Source: Cytophagales bacterium CG12_big_fil_rev_8_21_14_0_65_40_12 (GTDB taxonomy: Bacteria > Bacteroidota > Bacteroidia > Cytophagales > Cyclobacteriaceae). Taken from it: DNA of 64,000 nucleotides. Made by a program: the position numbers and the translations under genes. Below are positions 36,053 to 45,482 of this stretch, piece by piece. How positions within the stretch are numbered: position 1 is the first letter of the stretch; each line of letters begins with the position of its first letter. The notes under the pieces were generated by a model. It saw only the letters and a list, made by a program, of their open reading frames with translations. It was not told where the DNA came from and did no database searches. Where the stretch lies: positions 42,308 through 106,307 of the forward strand of contig PCUU01000015.1 in NCBI GenBank assembly GCA_002786855.1, read 5' to 3'.

Positions 36053-36844
36053 TTGCCAAAACAGCTAAACCCACAGTTTTCCGAAATCTTCCCAAGTGAT
36101 ATCTGGGAAACTGCCTTGAGCGGAAATCACCTGCTCATTGGGGCAAGGGAGGGAGAAAGGATGGAGGCCACTTTTTCGCTTTACGACTTACAGCAGTACC
36201 GTTTTTTATGGAAATCCATCAGTTTTGATGAATCGTGGTGGGTGAGTATTTATGCTTTTGTGGAGCACATCATAGTTTTTCAGATTTTCAATGACAGCCA
36301 AAATATCGAGGCACGTTCCCTTTTTGGTTTCGAAATCACCAAAATGGAAGCGCTTTGGTCGGTAGATAATGTTAATGTATTGGGGCTATCAGGGCATGTT
36401 TTAAAGTTGAAAAGCCAAGAAACTGAAGACGGCTTTTTTAATATCAACATTACCACGGGAGAAGAGATTGAACTGACTTCTGAAAAAATGGCGCATGAAA
36501 ATATGCCAAATGGCGTTATTTTACCGTTTCACTACACAGAAGAAAGCCCATACTTCCAGACGGTGAAGCAATTTTTGGCTGAGTATGCCAACTTACACTT
36601 GGTTGGCGCCTGTGATTACTTGGAATATAATGGGCTTATTCTGATTTCGGCACATAAAAAGCTGGAACAAAATTTGTCAAACACGCTGTGCGTATTTGAT
36701 GACCAAGGCCATATGCTCTTAAAAGAGGAATTGGCCGAACAATCAAAGGGACTTGCTTCCGATACTTTTTATATAGTCAATGAACAGCTTATATTTGTTA
36801 AGGAGAAGCGAGAGATCAAAGGTTATTTAATCGAAAATCTATGA
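36053..36844 (+). CDS. DUF4905-like hypothetical protein
   Basis: 263-aa soluble protein with no signal peptide. The N-terminal sequence 'LNPQFSEIFPSDIWETALSG' and a beta-rich body with repeated 'H-hydrophobic' strands are as in Bacteroidota proteins labelled DUF4905; function unknown. The TTG start at 36053 is the first usable codon after the promoter. It overlaps the LysM gene by 4 bp (ATGA). Confidence 0.75.
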   Translation: MPKQLNPQFSEIFPSDIWETALSGNHLLIGAREGERMEATFSLYDLQQYRFLWKSISFDESWWVSIYAFVEHIIVFQIFNDSQNIEARSLFGFEITKMEALWSVDNVNVLGLSGHVLKLKSQETEDGFFNINITTGEEIELTSEKMAHENMPNGVILPFHYTEESPYFQTVKQFLAEYANLHLVGACDYLEYNGLILISAHKKLEQNLSNTLCVFDDQGHMLLKEELAEQSKGLASDTFYIVNEQLIFVKEKREIKGYLIENL

Positions 36845-37725
36845 GAAAAGTAGTACTGAGTTTGTTGGTGGGATGTTTTATAAACTTTTTAGCTTTTGGC
36901 CAAACGGATTCACTAGGGATAAAAAAAGAAGGAGAAAATTACTTTGTGATGCACAAGGTGATTGCGGGTCAAACTTTATATTCGCTTAGCAGACGCTATG
37001 GAACGTCTGTTACCGACATTAAAAACAAAAATGCAGAATTGGCCAACGGACTTCAAGTGGGCCAAACCATACTTATTCCTTACAATAAACCCGTCAACGA
37101 AGCCAATCCAACTTCAGCTTCAACGCATGTAGTTAAAACGGGTGAAACGCTTTTTTCAATTTCTAGACAATACAATGTCAATGTAGAAGACATAAAGAAA
37201 TTGAATGGCCTCACCTCAAATGAATTGTCCATCGGCCAAACGCTTAAAATTTCGGTAGCTGCTGCTCAGGTAAATAAAGAGGTAACTCCAGTAGTGAATA
37301 AAACTGAGGAGGTGATGAAGAAAGAAGTGATTGCGCCAGCGGAGGAAAAAATAAAAGAGGCAGCACCTAGGGCGGTTGCCAAAGTGGATACTGCCAAAAC
37401 TGCTGAAGAAATAGTGAAAAAGGACCCAGCAGATGCCTATGATGCCAAGCCTTTTGAAGAAGTGATAGAAGAAGGCCAAGCTGAGCTCATTATTGAAGAT
37501 GAGTCCTCAACAAAGTTCTTGGCCCTGCATAAAACAGCCGAAGTGGGTACCGTAATTAAGGTCAAAAACCGCATGAATAACCTGACCGTCTACGTTCGGG
37601 TGGTTGGTGAAATTCCTAACACTACGGATAACGAAAACATCATTATCAAAATCAACAAAAGGGCTTACGATCAACTGAAAGCCTTAGATACGCGATTTCT
37701 GGTGGAATTGAGTTACTTCAAATAA
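36841..37725 (+). CDS. LysM-domain envelope protein with RlpA-like C-terminus
   Basis: Peptidoglycan-binding exported protein. The signal peptide (MRKVVLSLLVGCFINFLAFG) is followed by two LysM modules, about residues 31-77 (AGQTLYSLSRRYGTSVTDI) and 96-139 (TGETLFSISRQYNVNVEDI). A charged linker (about 145-210) leads to a double-psi barrel-like domain with VGTVIKVKNRMNNL and VRVVGEIPNT. Probably acts in wall remodelling or as an anchor. Start is coupled to the preceding stop. Confidence 0.88.
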   Translation: MRKVVLSLLVGCFINFLAFGQTDSLGIKKEGENYFVMHKVIAGQTLYSLSRRYGTSVTDIKNKNAELANGLQVGQTILIPYNKPVNEANPTSASTHVVKTGETLFSISRQYNVNVEDIKKLNGLTSNELSIGQTLKISVAAAQVNKEVTPVVNKTEEVMKKEVIAPAEEKIKEAAPRAVAKVDTAKTAEEIVKKDPADAYDAKPFEEVIEEGQAELIIEDESSTKFLALHKTAEVGTVIKVKNRMNNLTVYVRVVGEIPNTTDNENIIIKINKRAYDQLKALDTRFLVELSYFK

Positions 37726-37730
37726 ATCCT

Positions 37731-39701
37731 ATGAGAAGTTTGGGTAGGTCATATGCTTTGATTGCTTTTTTACTGCTTCTGACAGCCGAATTGTCGGCTT
37801 TTCAAGCACCAAAAAATGATTTCAAGCAGAATGCCCAAGTCATTGAGTTTGGGCCAAATGGTAATTATTTCTCAAAACCTGGCGAATTCACCACTAAAAA
37901 TGCGACTGGAGAAGAATTTAGATTATCAGGCTGGGGCGATCGAGCCACCCGTTCGGTTTGGTTTAAGTTTGTAGCGCCCGCCTCTGATCAATTAATTATT
38001 ACAATCAATAAGGCAAATGCCAATGCTCCAAAGGGCTACATTCAGTTGGGTATTTTAGATGGAGACAATCCAGTAGAAAGCAAGGCCTTTGGCTACCCCA
38101 CAGATGCTGAGCAAATAATTACTTCTCAACTTGTTGCTGGGAAAGCATACTTTTTAGTGGTTGATAATCCAACAGAAGGAAATGAAATAGGGGCATTTAG
38201 CTTGAAATTTCAAACCTTTTTAATGACCACCTGCGCTTCTGTTCAAACTGTTGCGCTAAACTCAAATGGTAATGAGCAAATCGACACGGATGCACTTTTT
38301 AAATCAGAATGCTATTGGCCCTGCACAGGAATTGGCTGCACAAGAGAATTGGACCAAACAAAATTCGATGCCTCCCAAATGGGCGATAACTATGTTACAG
38401 TGAAAGGGCTTGGCGTGAACGGAAAGACCTATTTCGGTACCATGCTAGTAAAAGTAATTGATACTATTCCACCAACTATTGAGGCCAAAGATTTTAGGGT
38501 GAATATTTTAAGGAATGGCGAAGTGCATGTCGATCCCAAAAATGTAATCATTTGGCGTTGTAAAAAAACGGCTTCCGAACCAAGCCCAAGTCCAAGCCCT
38601 GATGCTGGTGAAAATACATTTTTTCAAGAAATCCCATGTTCAAAAGATAACGCAGGCATTGAACGCTTTGAATTGAGCAAAACGGTATTCACTTGTGACG
38701 ATATCGGGGTGAATGAAGTAGTTGCTACCGTGATTGATGCCAGTGGGAACAAAGCTTCGACCAAAGTGAACATCAGCGTTTTTGATTTAACCCCTTTGAG
38801 TATCAAAGCTAAAACGGTTTCATTGTATTTGGATGAAAATGGGATTGCGGAGTTAAATCCCGAAATGCTGGATGATGGTTCTTCCTCTGGCTGTAGTGGA
38901 TTTGAAAGCTCAGCCAATAAAACGGTTTTCGATTTCAATAACATTGGCGATAACAGCATTAGCTACATTATTAAAAACCAACGTGGCGATATGCTTGCCA
39001 CAGAAGTGGTCGTAAAAGTAAATGATACCATTGCACCAACTGTAGTGCCACAAGAGGTGAAAATGTTTGCCAACATGAAAGCCCCAATCACGATTATTGA
39101 TGGCAGTCCTTTTGTAAAACTTTGCCCAGATGCTCAATTTGTTCCAAAAAATGAGGTGGGCGGCTTTGTACCAGATGGCGCTGGCCCTGCTGATTTTTTT
39201 GAACTTGTCAATCAAGTACAAGGCTGCACCAAAGACAACGGATCCATTTTTGAAATATGGATTGAGCCCAGAGATTTCACGGCATCGAACCTCGGAGTGA
39301 ATGAAGTTGAGGTCTTCGTTTCTGACAATGCCGGCAATATATCGAGTGCAAAGACTACATTAACACTCCTTAAGCCTGAACTTCCCTGCAAACCACAACT
39401 TTGGGCTATCGCTTCTGGGGATTGGAATGATCCCAATATTTGGTCCGATACTCCGAACGGTAAATCCATCGGTGCTATTCCATGTGGTAATACCACTGCC
39501 CATATCAAGGGTTTTAGTGTTTATGTTCAAAACGATGAAGCGATTGAAATTGAAGCGATTCGTTTATTAAACTCAGCTGACGCGAAAACTGAATTGAATA
39601 TCTACGCTGGTCAAATCAACATGAAGAAGGAATTGTATTCAGAGTCGAATTCAAAAATGTTCAAGCACAAAGAAGCTGCACTAGAGGTGATTAAAAAATA
39701 G
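37731..39701 (+). CDS. Secreted multi-domain protein with HYR/Ig-like modules
   Basis: 656-aa exported protein of unknown role. After a signal peptide (IAFLLLLTAELSAF), a beta-sandwich similar to pre-peptidase C-terminal domains spans about residues 30-165 (SVWFKFVAPASDQLIITI). Three Ig-like modules follow, each introduced by DTIPPTIEAKD- or DTIAPTVV-type linkers. The last part contains 'WAIASGDWNDPNIWSDTPNG', common in T9SS cargo, yet no clear C-terminal sorting domain is seen. It lies 5 bp after the LysM gene. Confidence 0.75.
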   Translation: MRSLGRSYALIAFLLLLTAELSAFQAPKNDFKQNAQVIEFGPNGNYFSKPGEFTTKNATGEEFRLSGWGDRATRSVWFKFVAPASDQLIITINKANANAPKGYIQLGILDGDNPVESKAFGYPTDAEQIITSQLVAGKAYFLVVDNPTEGNEIGAFSLKFQTFLMTTCASVQTVALNSNGNEQIDTDALFKSECYWPCTGIGCTRELDQTKFDASQMGDNYVTVKGLGVNGKTYFGTMLVKVIDTIPPTIEAKDFRVNILRNGEVHVDPKNVIIWRCKKTASEPSPSPSPDAGENTFFQEIPCSKDNAGIERFELSKTVFTCDDIGVNEVVATVIDASGNKASTKVNISVFDLTPLSIKAKTVSLYLDENGIAELNPEMLDDGSSSGCSGFESSANKTVFDFNNIGDNSISYIIKNQRGDMLATEVVVKVNDTIAPTVVPQEVKMFANMKAPITIIDGSPFVKLCPDAQFVPKNEVGGFVPDGAGPADFFELVNQVQGCTKDNGSIFEIWIEPRDFTASNLGVNEVEVFVSDNAGNISSAKTTLTLLKPELPCKPQLWAIASGDWNDPNIWSDTPNGKSIGAIPCGNTTAHIKGFSVYVQNDEAIEIEAIRLLNSADAKTELNIYAGQINMKKELYSESNSKMFKHKEAALEVIKK

Positions 39702-39730
39702 AACTAGGAACCCTTAACCCAACCACCCAT

Positions 39731-40504
39731 TTGAATTTTGAAGCAACCAAAGCCTTTTTAGACCAGAAGGTAGCGCAGTATAACCGTCCCGATTTCATTC
39801 CGAACGATCCTATAGTCATCCCTCATGGCTTTTCAAAAAAGGAGGATGTCGAAATTGCGGGGTTTTGGGCTGCGGTTTTGGCTTGGGGCCAAAGGATTAC
39901 GATCATCAACAAATGCAACGAGCTTTTTGCTGCCATGGACGATGCGCCCCATGATTTCATATTAAATCATAAAGAGTCAGACCTCAAACGCTTCCTCAAT
40001 TTTAAGCATCGCACCTTCAACGCAACCGACACGCTTTATTTTATCGCTTTTTTCAAAGATTTTTATGGCCAATATACCTCGCTAGAAGAAGCTTTTGTGA
40101 AAGGAATGCAACCGAATGACCCCGATATAGAAAAGGGCTTAATCCATTTTCATGATCAGTTTTTTGGTCTGCCAGATGCCCCTGAAAGGACCAAAAAACA
40201 CATTGCCACTCCTGCCAGGAAATCGGCATGCAAGCGCCTGAACATGTTTTTAAGGTGGATGGTAAGGAATGATAATCAAGGAGTTGACTTTGGGATATGG
40301 AATAAAATTAGTCCTGCGCAACTTATTTGCCCTTGTGACTTACATGTGGATAGGGTAGGAAGAAAACTGGGCTTGATTACCAGAAAACAGACCGATTGGC
40401 AAACTGCACTAGAACTTACTGCCAACCTCAGACGATATGACAGCTACGATCCAGTAAAATATGACTTCGCCCTTTTTGGTCTGGGAATTGAAGAGGGATT
40501 TTGA
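39731..40504 (+). CDS. TIGR02757 family protein
   Basis: Conserved bacterial family of unknown function, 257 aa, related in fold to HhH-type DNA glycosylase-like proteins by description only. The family pattern seen is EIAGFWAAVLAWGQR, FKHRTFNATDTLYFI and 'RMFLRWMVRND'-like KRLNMFLRWMVR, then PCDLHVDR. The TTG at 39731 is the first start after the preceding stop and gives the full-length N-terminus. Confidence 0.88.
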   Translation: MNFEATKAFLDQKVAQYNRPDFIPNDPIVIPHGFSKKEDVEIAGFWAAVLAWGQRITIINKCNELFAAMDDAPHDFILNHKESDLKRFLNFKHRTFNATDTLYFIAFFKDFYGQYTSLEEAFVKGMQPNDPDIEKGLIHFHDQFFGLPDAPERTKKHIATPARKSACKRLNMFLRWMVRNDNQGVDFGIWNKISPAQLICPCDLHVDRVGRKLGLITRKQTDWQTALELTANLRRYDSYDPVKYDFALFGLGIEEGF

Positions 40505-40571
40505 ACCTGAGGCTGGAGAAACTCCAGCCAGCCCATAGCAGGATGAACAGAGTTTTTACTATTTTTGAACA

Positions 40572-41180
40572 ATGTCTGAACAAGAGGTGAATACCGATAA
40601 CCAAGAAACGCAAAGACAAAAATACAGCGACAAGGAAGCCGCACGTATTTTCGATCAGGAATTTATGCCTCATGTAAATTCCATGTACAATTTCGCCTAC
40701 AGGCTCACCTTTGACGAAGACGATGCAAAGGACTTGGTGCAAGACACTTATTTGAAGGCTTTTAGGTTCATCAATTCATTTGAGCAAGGAACTAATGCAA
40801 AAGCGTGGTTGTTCCGCATCTTGAAAAATAGCTTCATTAACGAGTTCCGAAAGAAGAGTAAACAGCCAGCAAAAGTTGACTACAACGAAGTTGAATCTTA
40901 CTATAATTCGGATGATATAGATGAAAATATCACCACTGATTTAAGGGTTGAAACTGTTCAACACATGATTGGTGATGAAATTACGAGTGCCTTAAATGGC
41001 ATTCCTGTTGATTTTAGAACGGTCATCATCTTAAGTGACTTGGAGGGTTTTACTTATGAGGAGATGTCTAAAATTTTAGATATTCCAATTGGAACAGTAA
41101 GATCAAGATTGCATAGAGCAAGAAACATGTTGAAAGACAAACTTGCGGTTTATGCTAAAGAAATGGGGTACAATAAATAA
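40572..41180 (+). CDS. ECF RNA polymerase sigma factor
   Basis: RpoE-like sigma-70 factor, 202 aa. Region 2 reads FAYRLTFDEDDAKDLVQDTYLKAFR; region 4 contains EGFTYEEMSKILDIPIGTVRSRLHRAR. The linker is short and acidic (SYYNSDDIDENI). In many Bacteroidota this sigma lies next to gmk and nadD, as here. It is followed after 13 bp by a small Cys-containing protein that may be its antagonist. Confidence 0.94.
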   Translation: MSEQEVNTDNQETQRQKYSDKEAARIFDQEFMPHVNSMYNFAYRLTFDEDDAKDLVQDTYLKAFRFINSFEQGTNAKAWLFRILKNSFINEFRKKSKQPAKVDYNEVESYYNSDDIDENITTDLRVETVQHMIGDEITSALNGIPVDFRTVIILSDLEGFTYEEMSKILDIPIGTVRSRLHRARNMLKDKLAVYAKEMGYNK

Positions 41181-41193
41181 AATAGTAAATACC

Positions 41194-41487
41194 ATGAGTG
41201 AGTTCTCAGATTGGTTTAAAGACACTTTCAAAGGGTGTTATTGTGAGAAGGGAAACCTAGTGGATGAAAGGAGATTTTCCGAGATCGTACAATTGGTTTT
41301 AGACAATGAGGCCGATGAGGAATCTAGGGCAATTTTCGAAGAAAAAATCAGGACCTGTGTCAAGTCTTGTGGCTCGTTTGAAAAGGAGAAATCGTTGCGA
41401 GAAACCATTAAGCAAAAGCTTTTTGATCATAAAAAAGACATTCCAAACGATTTAGCTGCCTCCATTAAAAAGAGCATTAATCTATAA
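41194..41487 (+). CDS. Small Cys-rich protein, possible anti-sigma factor
   Basis: 97 aa, soluble, start ATG at 41194 (an in-frame ATG at 41143 would lie inside the sigma gene). It contains CYC near the N-terminus and CVKSC in 'EEKIRTCVKSCGSFEKE'. Zinc anti-sigma factors carry HxxxCxxC at this place; here the His position is Lys and the spacing is CxxxC, so zinc binding is uncertain. The position directly behind the sigma gene is the main reason for the call. Confidence 0.65.
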   Translation: MSEFSDWFKDTFKGCYCEKGNLVDERRFSEIVQLVLDNEADEESRAIFEEKIRTCVKSCGSFEKEKSLRETIKQKLFDHKKDIPNDLAASIKKSINL

Positions 41488-41488
41488 A

Positions 41489-42061
41489 ATGGGCAAAGGC
41501 AAGGCTTTCATCTTTACGGCCCCCTCTGGGTCGGGTAAAACTACCATAGTTAAACACTTACTTGAGGTTAACCCAAACCTCGGATTTTCCATATCGGCCA
41601 GCACCAGAGACAAGCGCGGCAGGTCCGAAGAGAACGGTAAGGACTATTATTTCCTTTCAAAGGAAGAATTCAGACAGAAGATCGAAGAAGATGCTTTTGT
41701 GGAATGGGAAGAGGTTTACACCGGAAACTATTATGGCACTTTGAAGCAAGAGGTGCAAAACATTTGGGACGAAGGCAAGCATGTCGTTTTCGATGTGGAA
41801 GTAAAAGGCGCTCAAAACCTAAAACGGTATTTTGGAGATGACGCCCTCGCTATTTTTGTCAAAGTACCCTCCATGGAAATACTCAAAGAAAGGCTTACAG
41901 GCCGCGGAACTGAATCTGCCGAGAGCCTTTCGCAAAGATTTTACAGAGCGGAGTTCGAAATGACCTTCGAAAACAAATTTGATGTTACCTTAGTTAACGA
42001 AAACCTCGATGAGTCCTTTAAAAAGGCCGAGGAATTGGTCAACGACTTTCTAAAAAAATAA
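41489..42061 (+). CDS. gmk: Guanylate kinase
   Basis: Phosphorylates GMP to GDP with ATP. P-loop APSGSGKTT at residues 12-20, GMP-binding blocks SASTRDKRGRSEENGKDY and EWEEVYTGNYYGT, and the lid 'RLTGRGTESAESLSQRF'. 190 aa, normal length. The start is 1 bp after the preceding stop. Confidence 0.97.
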   Translation: MGKGKAFIFTAPSGSGKTTIVKHLLEVNPNLGFSISASTRDKRGRSEENGKDYYFLSKEEFRQKIEEDAFVEWEEVYTGNYYGTLKQEVQNIWDEGKHVVFDVEVKGAQNLKRYFGDDALAIFVKVPSMEILKERLTGRGTESAESLSQRFYRAEFEMTFENKFDVTLVNENLDESFKKAEELVNDFLKK

Positions 42062-42064
42062 GCT

Positions 42065-42640
42065 TTGAGAATCGGTTTATTCTTTGGTTCCTTTAACCCA
42101 ATACACATAGGTCACCTCGTGATTGCTGATGTCATGGCCGACCAGACCGATCTAGGGCAGGTGTGGTTTGTGGTCAGTCCTCAAAATCCTTTCAAGAGTT
42201 CAAAAACCTTACTTCATGAGTTTGATCGCCTAAAAATGGTGGAGTTGGCTGTAGCGGATAATTTCAAATTCAGGGCGTCTGATGTGGAGTTTAATATGCC
42301 CAAGCCAAGTTATACAGCCGATACCTTAGCCTACCTTTCAGACAAACATCCTGAACACGAATTTGTGTTGATCATTGGAGAGGATAATTTGGTGCATTTT
42401 CATAAATGGAAAAATTACGAAGCCATTCTTGATAATTATGGGCTTTATGTCTACCCAAGACCACAAGTCGACCGATCGAAAATCAAAGTGGAGCACGCCA
42501 ACATCCGATATGTGGAATCACCCATGCTCGATATTTCGGCCACCTTTATCAGAGATGCCATTCGAAATGAACATTCAGTTCAATATCTCTTACCTCAGGC
42601 AGTAGCTGATTATGTTCGTTTCAAAAAATTCTACCTTTAG
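42065..42640 (+). CDS. nadD: Nicotinate-nucleotide adenylyltransferase
   Basis: Makes deamido-NAD from nicotinate mononucleotide and ATP. The nucleotidyltransferase motif GSFNPIHIGHL is at residues 8-18 and the second motif SPMLDISATFIRDAIR near 160. 191 aa. The start is a TTG at 42065, directly ahead of MRIGLFFG and 3 bp after gmk; no other start fits. Confidence 0.95.
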   Translation: MRIGLFFGSFNPIHIGHLVIADVMADQTDLGQVWFVVSPQNPFKSSKTLLHEFDRLKMVELAVADNFKFRASDVEFNMPKPSYTADTLAYLSDKHPEHEFVLIIGEDNLVHFHKWKNYEAILDNYGLYVYPRPQVDRSKIKVEHANIRYVESPMLDISATFIRDAIRNEHSVQYLLPQAVADYVRFKKFYL

Positions 42641-42806
42641 TTTTCTCCTCTGAGGCTGTCTATAAGCCTTATAATTTAAAATTTTAGATTTTCTTCTGAT
42701 CCTCCGTTACTTCGGACGAAATTTTCACGTCTATTAACTGGTCGGCAGAGATACGTGACTGAAACAGGTGCGTTATTTGCTTAGTCAAGAAAAACTCAAA
42801 CCAAAT

Positions 42807-45407
42807 ATGAAAAAACTCTTACTGGTCATTTCCTTTTTCTGCTACGTTTACCAATTGAATGCTCAAGGAATTAAAGGTACAATTAAGGATGAAAAAGGTG
42901 AGGCACTGCCTTTTGCGTCCATCTTTGTCAAAGAAGTTGGCTCAGGTACTTCGTCTAATCTTGATGGCTTCTACGAATATAGATTGAATCCTGGCACCTA
43001 TCAGGTCACTTATCAATTTCTAGGCTATGCCACACAAATCAAGACAGTCAAAGTTGCGAATGGATTCGAAGTGGTCAACCTCCAAATGCAGCCTCAAGTT
43101 GTAAATCTCCCCACTTTTGTTTTAGAAGCTAACGCTGAAGATCCATCTTACACCATTATGCGTAAGGCCATTGCCAAGGCTGAATACCACTTAATTCAGA
43201 ATGACAATTATTCTGCTGAAGTGTATATGAAAGGCACTGGCCAAGTAACCAAAGTGCCTTGGTTATTGAAGAAGACTTTTGAAAAGGAGGGCATTGATAC
43301 CTCACAAGTTTTTACTTCGGAATCGGTCAGCGAAATCTATTTTGAACGCCCTAATACTTTTAAAGAAAAGGTGATTTCTGTAAGAACTTCGGGACAAGAC
43401 AGCGATAACGCCAATCCCAATGCCTATATCAACAGCAGTTTTTATTTGCCCAAAGTTGTCAATGCCGTTTCTCCATTAAGCCCAAGGGCTTTTTCGTATT
43501 ATAAGTTTAAATATGAAGGCAGCTTTAAGGAGCGTGGTTATGAAATCAATAAGATTAGAGTTACTCCGAGATCAAAGGGAGACGATTTATTTGAAGGTGT
43601 GATTTACATCCGTGAGAATTTCTGGAACATACATTCACTCGATCTAAAAACGAGTTTAATGGGCTTCGAAATTAGAATAGAACAAATTCTCGCCCCAATC
43701 AAAGATGAAATTTGGATGCCAGTTACGCAGAAATTTGAATTTTCAGGATCAATTTTCGGATTGGCAGGACGCTATGATTATTTGGCTTCGGTGAGCAATT
43801 ACCAAGTCACGGAAAACAAAGATTTGAATCCGGATATTATTCTAATTGACGAAAAGATAGAGCAAGCGCCTGAAGAAATCGAAATCAATAAGGTGGAAAG
43901 TACTGCCGATAGCACCTCTCAAATTTTCAACACTGAGCAAGCAGTTTCAAGAAAGCAGCTTCGAAAAATGATGAAGGAATATGACAAAGAGGAGCGCGAA
44001 GATACTGAGGAACAAGACGTAGTTTCAGATTATAGTTTTAAGATAGATTCACTGGCCACCAAAAAAGACTCTATCTATTGGGCTTCAAGGCGACCGATTC
44101 CATTGACTCAGAAAGAAATCATTGGCTATAAAAAAGAGGATAGTACTTACTTTGCCGAAAAGGCCAAAGCGGAAGCCGATTCATCAAAATCACGTAATGG
44201 GGTTAAGTTTAAGCCTGGCCAGATATTAACAGGAAGTAATTACGCGCTAGGTAAAAGGCTCCGCTTTAATTTCCCCGGCCTTTTACCGCAGGTACGATTT
44301 AATACCGTAGAGGGCTGGAACTTAGACTTTACAGGTACACTTTCTTGGCGAGACGATACTACAGCCAGATTAAGGATTTCTCCATTTGTGAGGTATGGTT
44401 TTGCTAGCAATCAAGTTTACGGAAAAGTTGAATCCGTTTTTGGTATAGGCCAAAGAGAAGATCGTGGTACTTTCAGGATTCAAGGAGGCCACTACATCGA
44501 GCAGTTTAACCCGCTATCCATTGATCCATTTATCAATTCCATCTATACGCTTTTTTCCGAGAAGAACTTTATGCGGCTCTATGAGCGCGATTACGCTAAC
44601 ATCAGTTTTGCTAAACGCTATCGATACAACTATACCTTTTCCACAAAGTTGGAATGGGCCAATCGATCAGAGTTATTTAATAATACCGCGTATCGATTGG
44701 TAGACAATGAGAATCGGGTGTACAAGCCGAATAGGCCTGTTAACAATGAAGATTTTGCAGGAGGTTTTCAAAATAGTGCTTCGTTAATTTCAAGAGTTTC
44801 TTTAGAAGTAAAACCATGGTTAAAGTTCAGACGGTACAATGGAAGACTAATTCCATTGGAAGACTCTTCTCCATCCATTCGACTTACTTATCGAAGGGGC
44901 TTTGATGAGGTTTTGGGCAGTGATGTAAATTTCGATCATTTAGAGTTGGGGCTGAAAACTTCCGCTCGTCTTGGCGTAAGGGCCAGGATTGATATTGATG
45001 CCGAGGCAGGAACATTCTTCAATAACCCAACCCTGCTCTTCCCAGATTTTAAGCATTTTCCGGGCAATCGACTCACTTTTGCTCCATTGAATGTAACAGG
45101 AGGGTATAGAATGCTGGATTACTATAAGTACAGTACAGCGGATAACTATTTGTCGGTTTTCACGCATGTGCGATTTAGGAAATTACTCTTTACCCAGCTT
45201 CCAATGCTGCGCCTTTCGGGTTTGAAAGAAAATCTCTTTGTTAATTATCTGAACACAGGAACCTCGGACAATTACATGGAGGTTGGTTACACAATTGATA
45301 ATATTTTCAGGTTCTTTAGATTGGAATTCGTTCAGTCCTTTCAGGATTTCAAACCAAAGGATTTTGGAGTTAGAATTGGCGTGGCCTCGATTTTTAGTTT
45401 CAATTAA
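42807..45407 (+). CDS. DUF5686 / carboxypeptidase-like regulatory domain outer-membrane protein
   Basis: 867-aa exported protein common in Bacteroidota. The start at 42807 (MKKLLLVISFFCYVYQLNAQG) gives a signal peptide; an earlier ATG at 42768 lies before it. Residues about 20-105 are a CarboxypepD_reg-like beta domain. A DUF5686-type region follows, and the C-terminal ~350 residues look like an outer-membrane beta barrel ending in SIFSFN. A charged, low-complexity insert occupies about residues 375-450. The role is unknown. Confidence 0.85.
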   Translation: MKKLLLVISFFCYVYQLNAQGIKGTIKDEKGEALPFASIFVKEVGSGTSSNLDGFYEYRLNPGTYQVTYQFLGYATQIKTVKVANGFEVVNLQMQPQVVNLPTFVLEANAEDPSYTIMRKAIAKAEYHLIQNDNYSAEVYMKGTGQVTKVPWLLKKTFEKEGIDTSQVFTSESVSEIYFERPNTFKEKVISVRTSGQDSDNANPNAYINSSFYLPKVVNAVSPLSPRAFSYYKFKYEGSFKERGYEINKIRVTPRSKGDDLFEGVIYIRENFWNIHSLDLKTSLMGFEIRIEQILAPIKDEIWMPVTQKFEFSGSIFGLAGRYDYLASVSNYQVTENKDLNPDIILIDEKIEQAPEEIEINKVESTADSTSQIFNTEQAVSRKQLRKMMKEYDKEEREDTEEQDVVSDYSFKIDSLATKKDSIYWASRRPIPLTQKEIIGYKKEDSTYFAEKAKAEADSSKSRNGVKFKPGQILTGSNYALGKRLRFNFPGLLPQVRFNTVEGWNLDFTGTLSWRDDTTARLRISPFVRYGFASNQVYGKVESVFGIGQREDRGTFRIQGGHYIEQFNPLSIDPFINSIYTLFSEKNFMRLYERDYANISFAKRYRYNYTFSTKLEWANRSELFNNTAYRLVDNENRVYKPNRPVNNEDFAGGFQNSASLISRVSLEVKPWLKFRRYNGRLIPLEDSSPSIRLTYRRGFDEVLGSDVNFDHLELGLKTSARLGVRARIDIDAEAGTFFNNPTLLFPDFKHFPGNRLTFAPLNVTGGYRMLDYYKYSTADNYLSVFTHVRFRKLLFTQLPMLRLSGLKENLFVNYLNTGTSDNYMEVGYTIDNIFRFFRLEFVQSFQDFKPKDFGVRIGVASIFSFN

Positions 45408-45452
45408 TTTTAAGATAGGAGCATAAATCTTGATTATTAACTATAAAATTAG

Positions 45453-45477
45453 TTACTTAACTAAGTAATTAATTTTG
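45453..45477 (+). promoter_or_regulatory. Promoter of exbD with palindromic operator
   Basis: A near-perfect palindrome TTACTTAACTAAGTAA (45453-45468) abuts a perfect -7 element TAATTTTG (45470-45477). The ATG of exbD follows after five bases (45483), so the transcript would be almost leaderless. Confidence 0.55.
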
Positions 45478-45482
45478 TAGCT

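Noticed and set aside
42641..42806. Possible RNA gene in the gap before the DUF5686 gene
   Set aside because: No cloverleaf or recognised RNA motif; only short palindromes.
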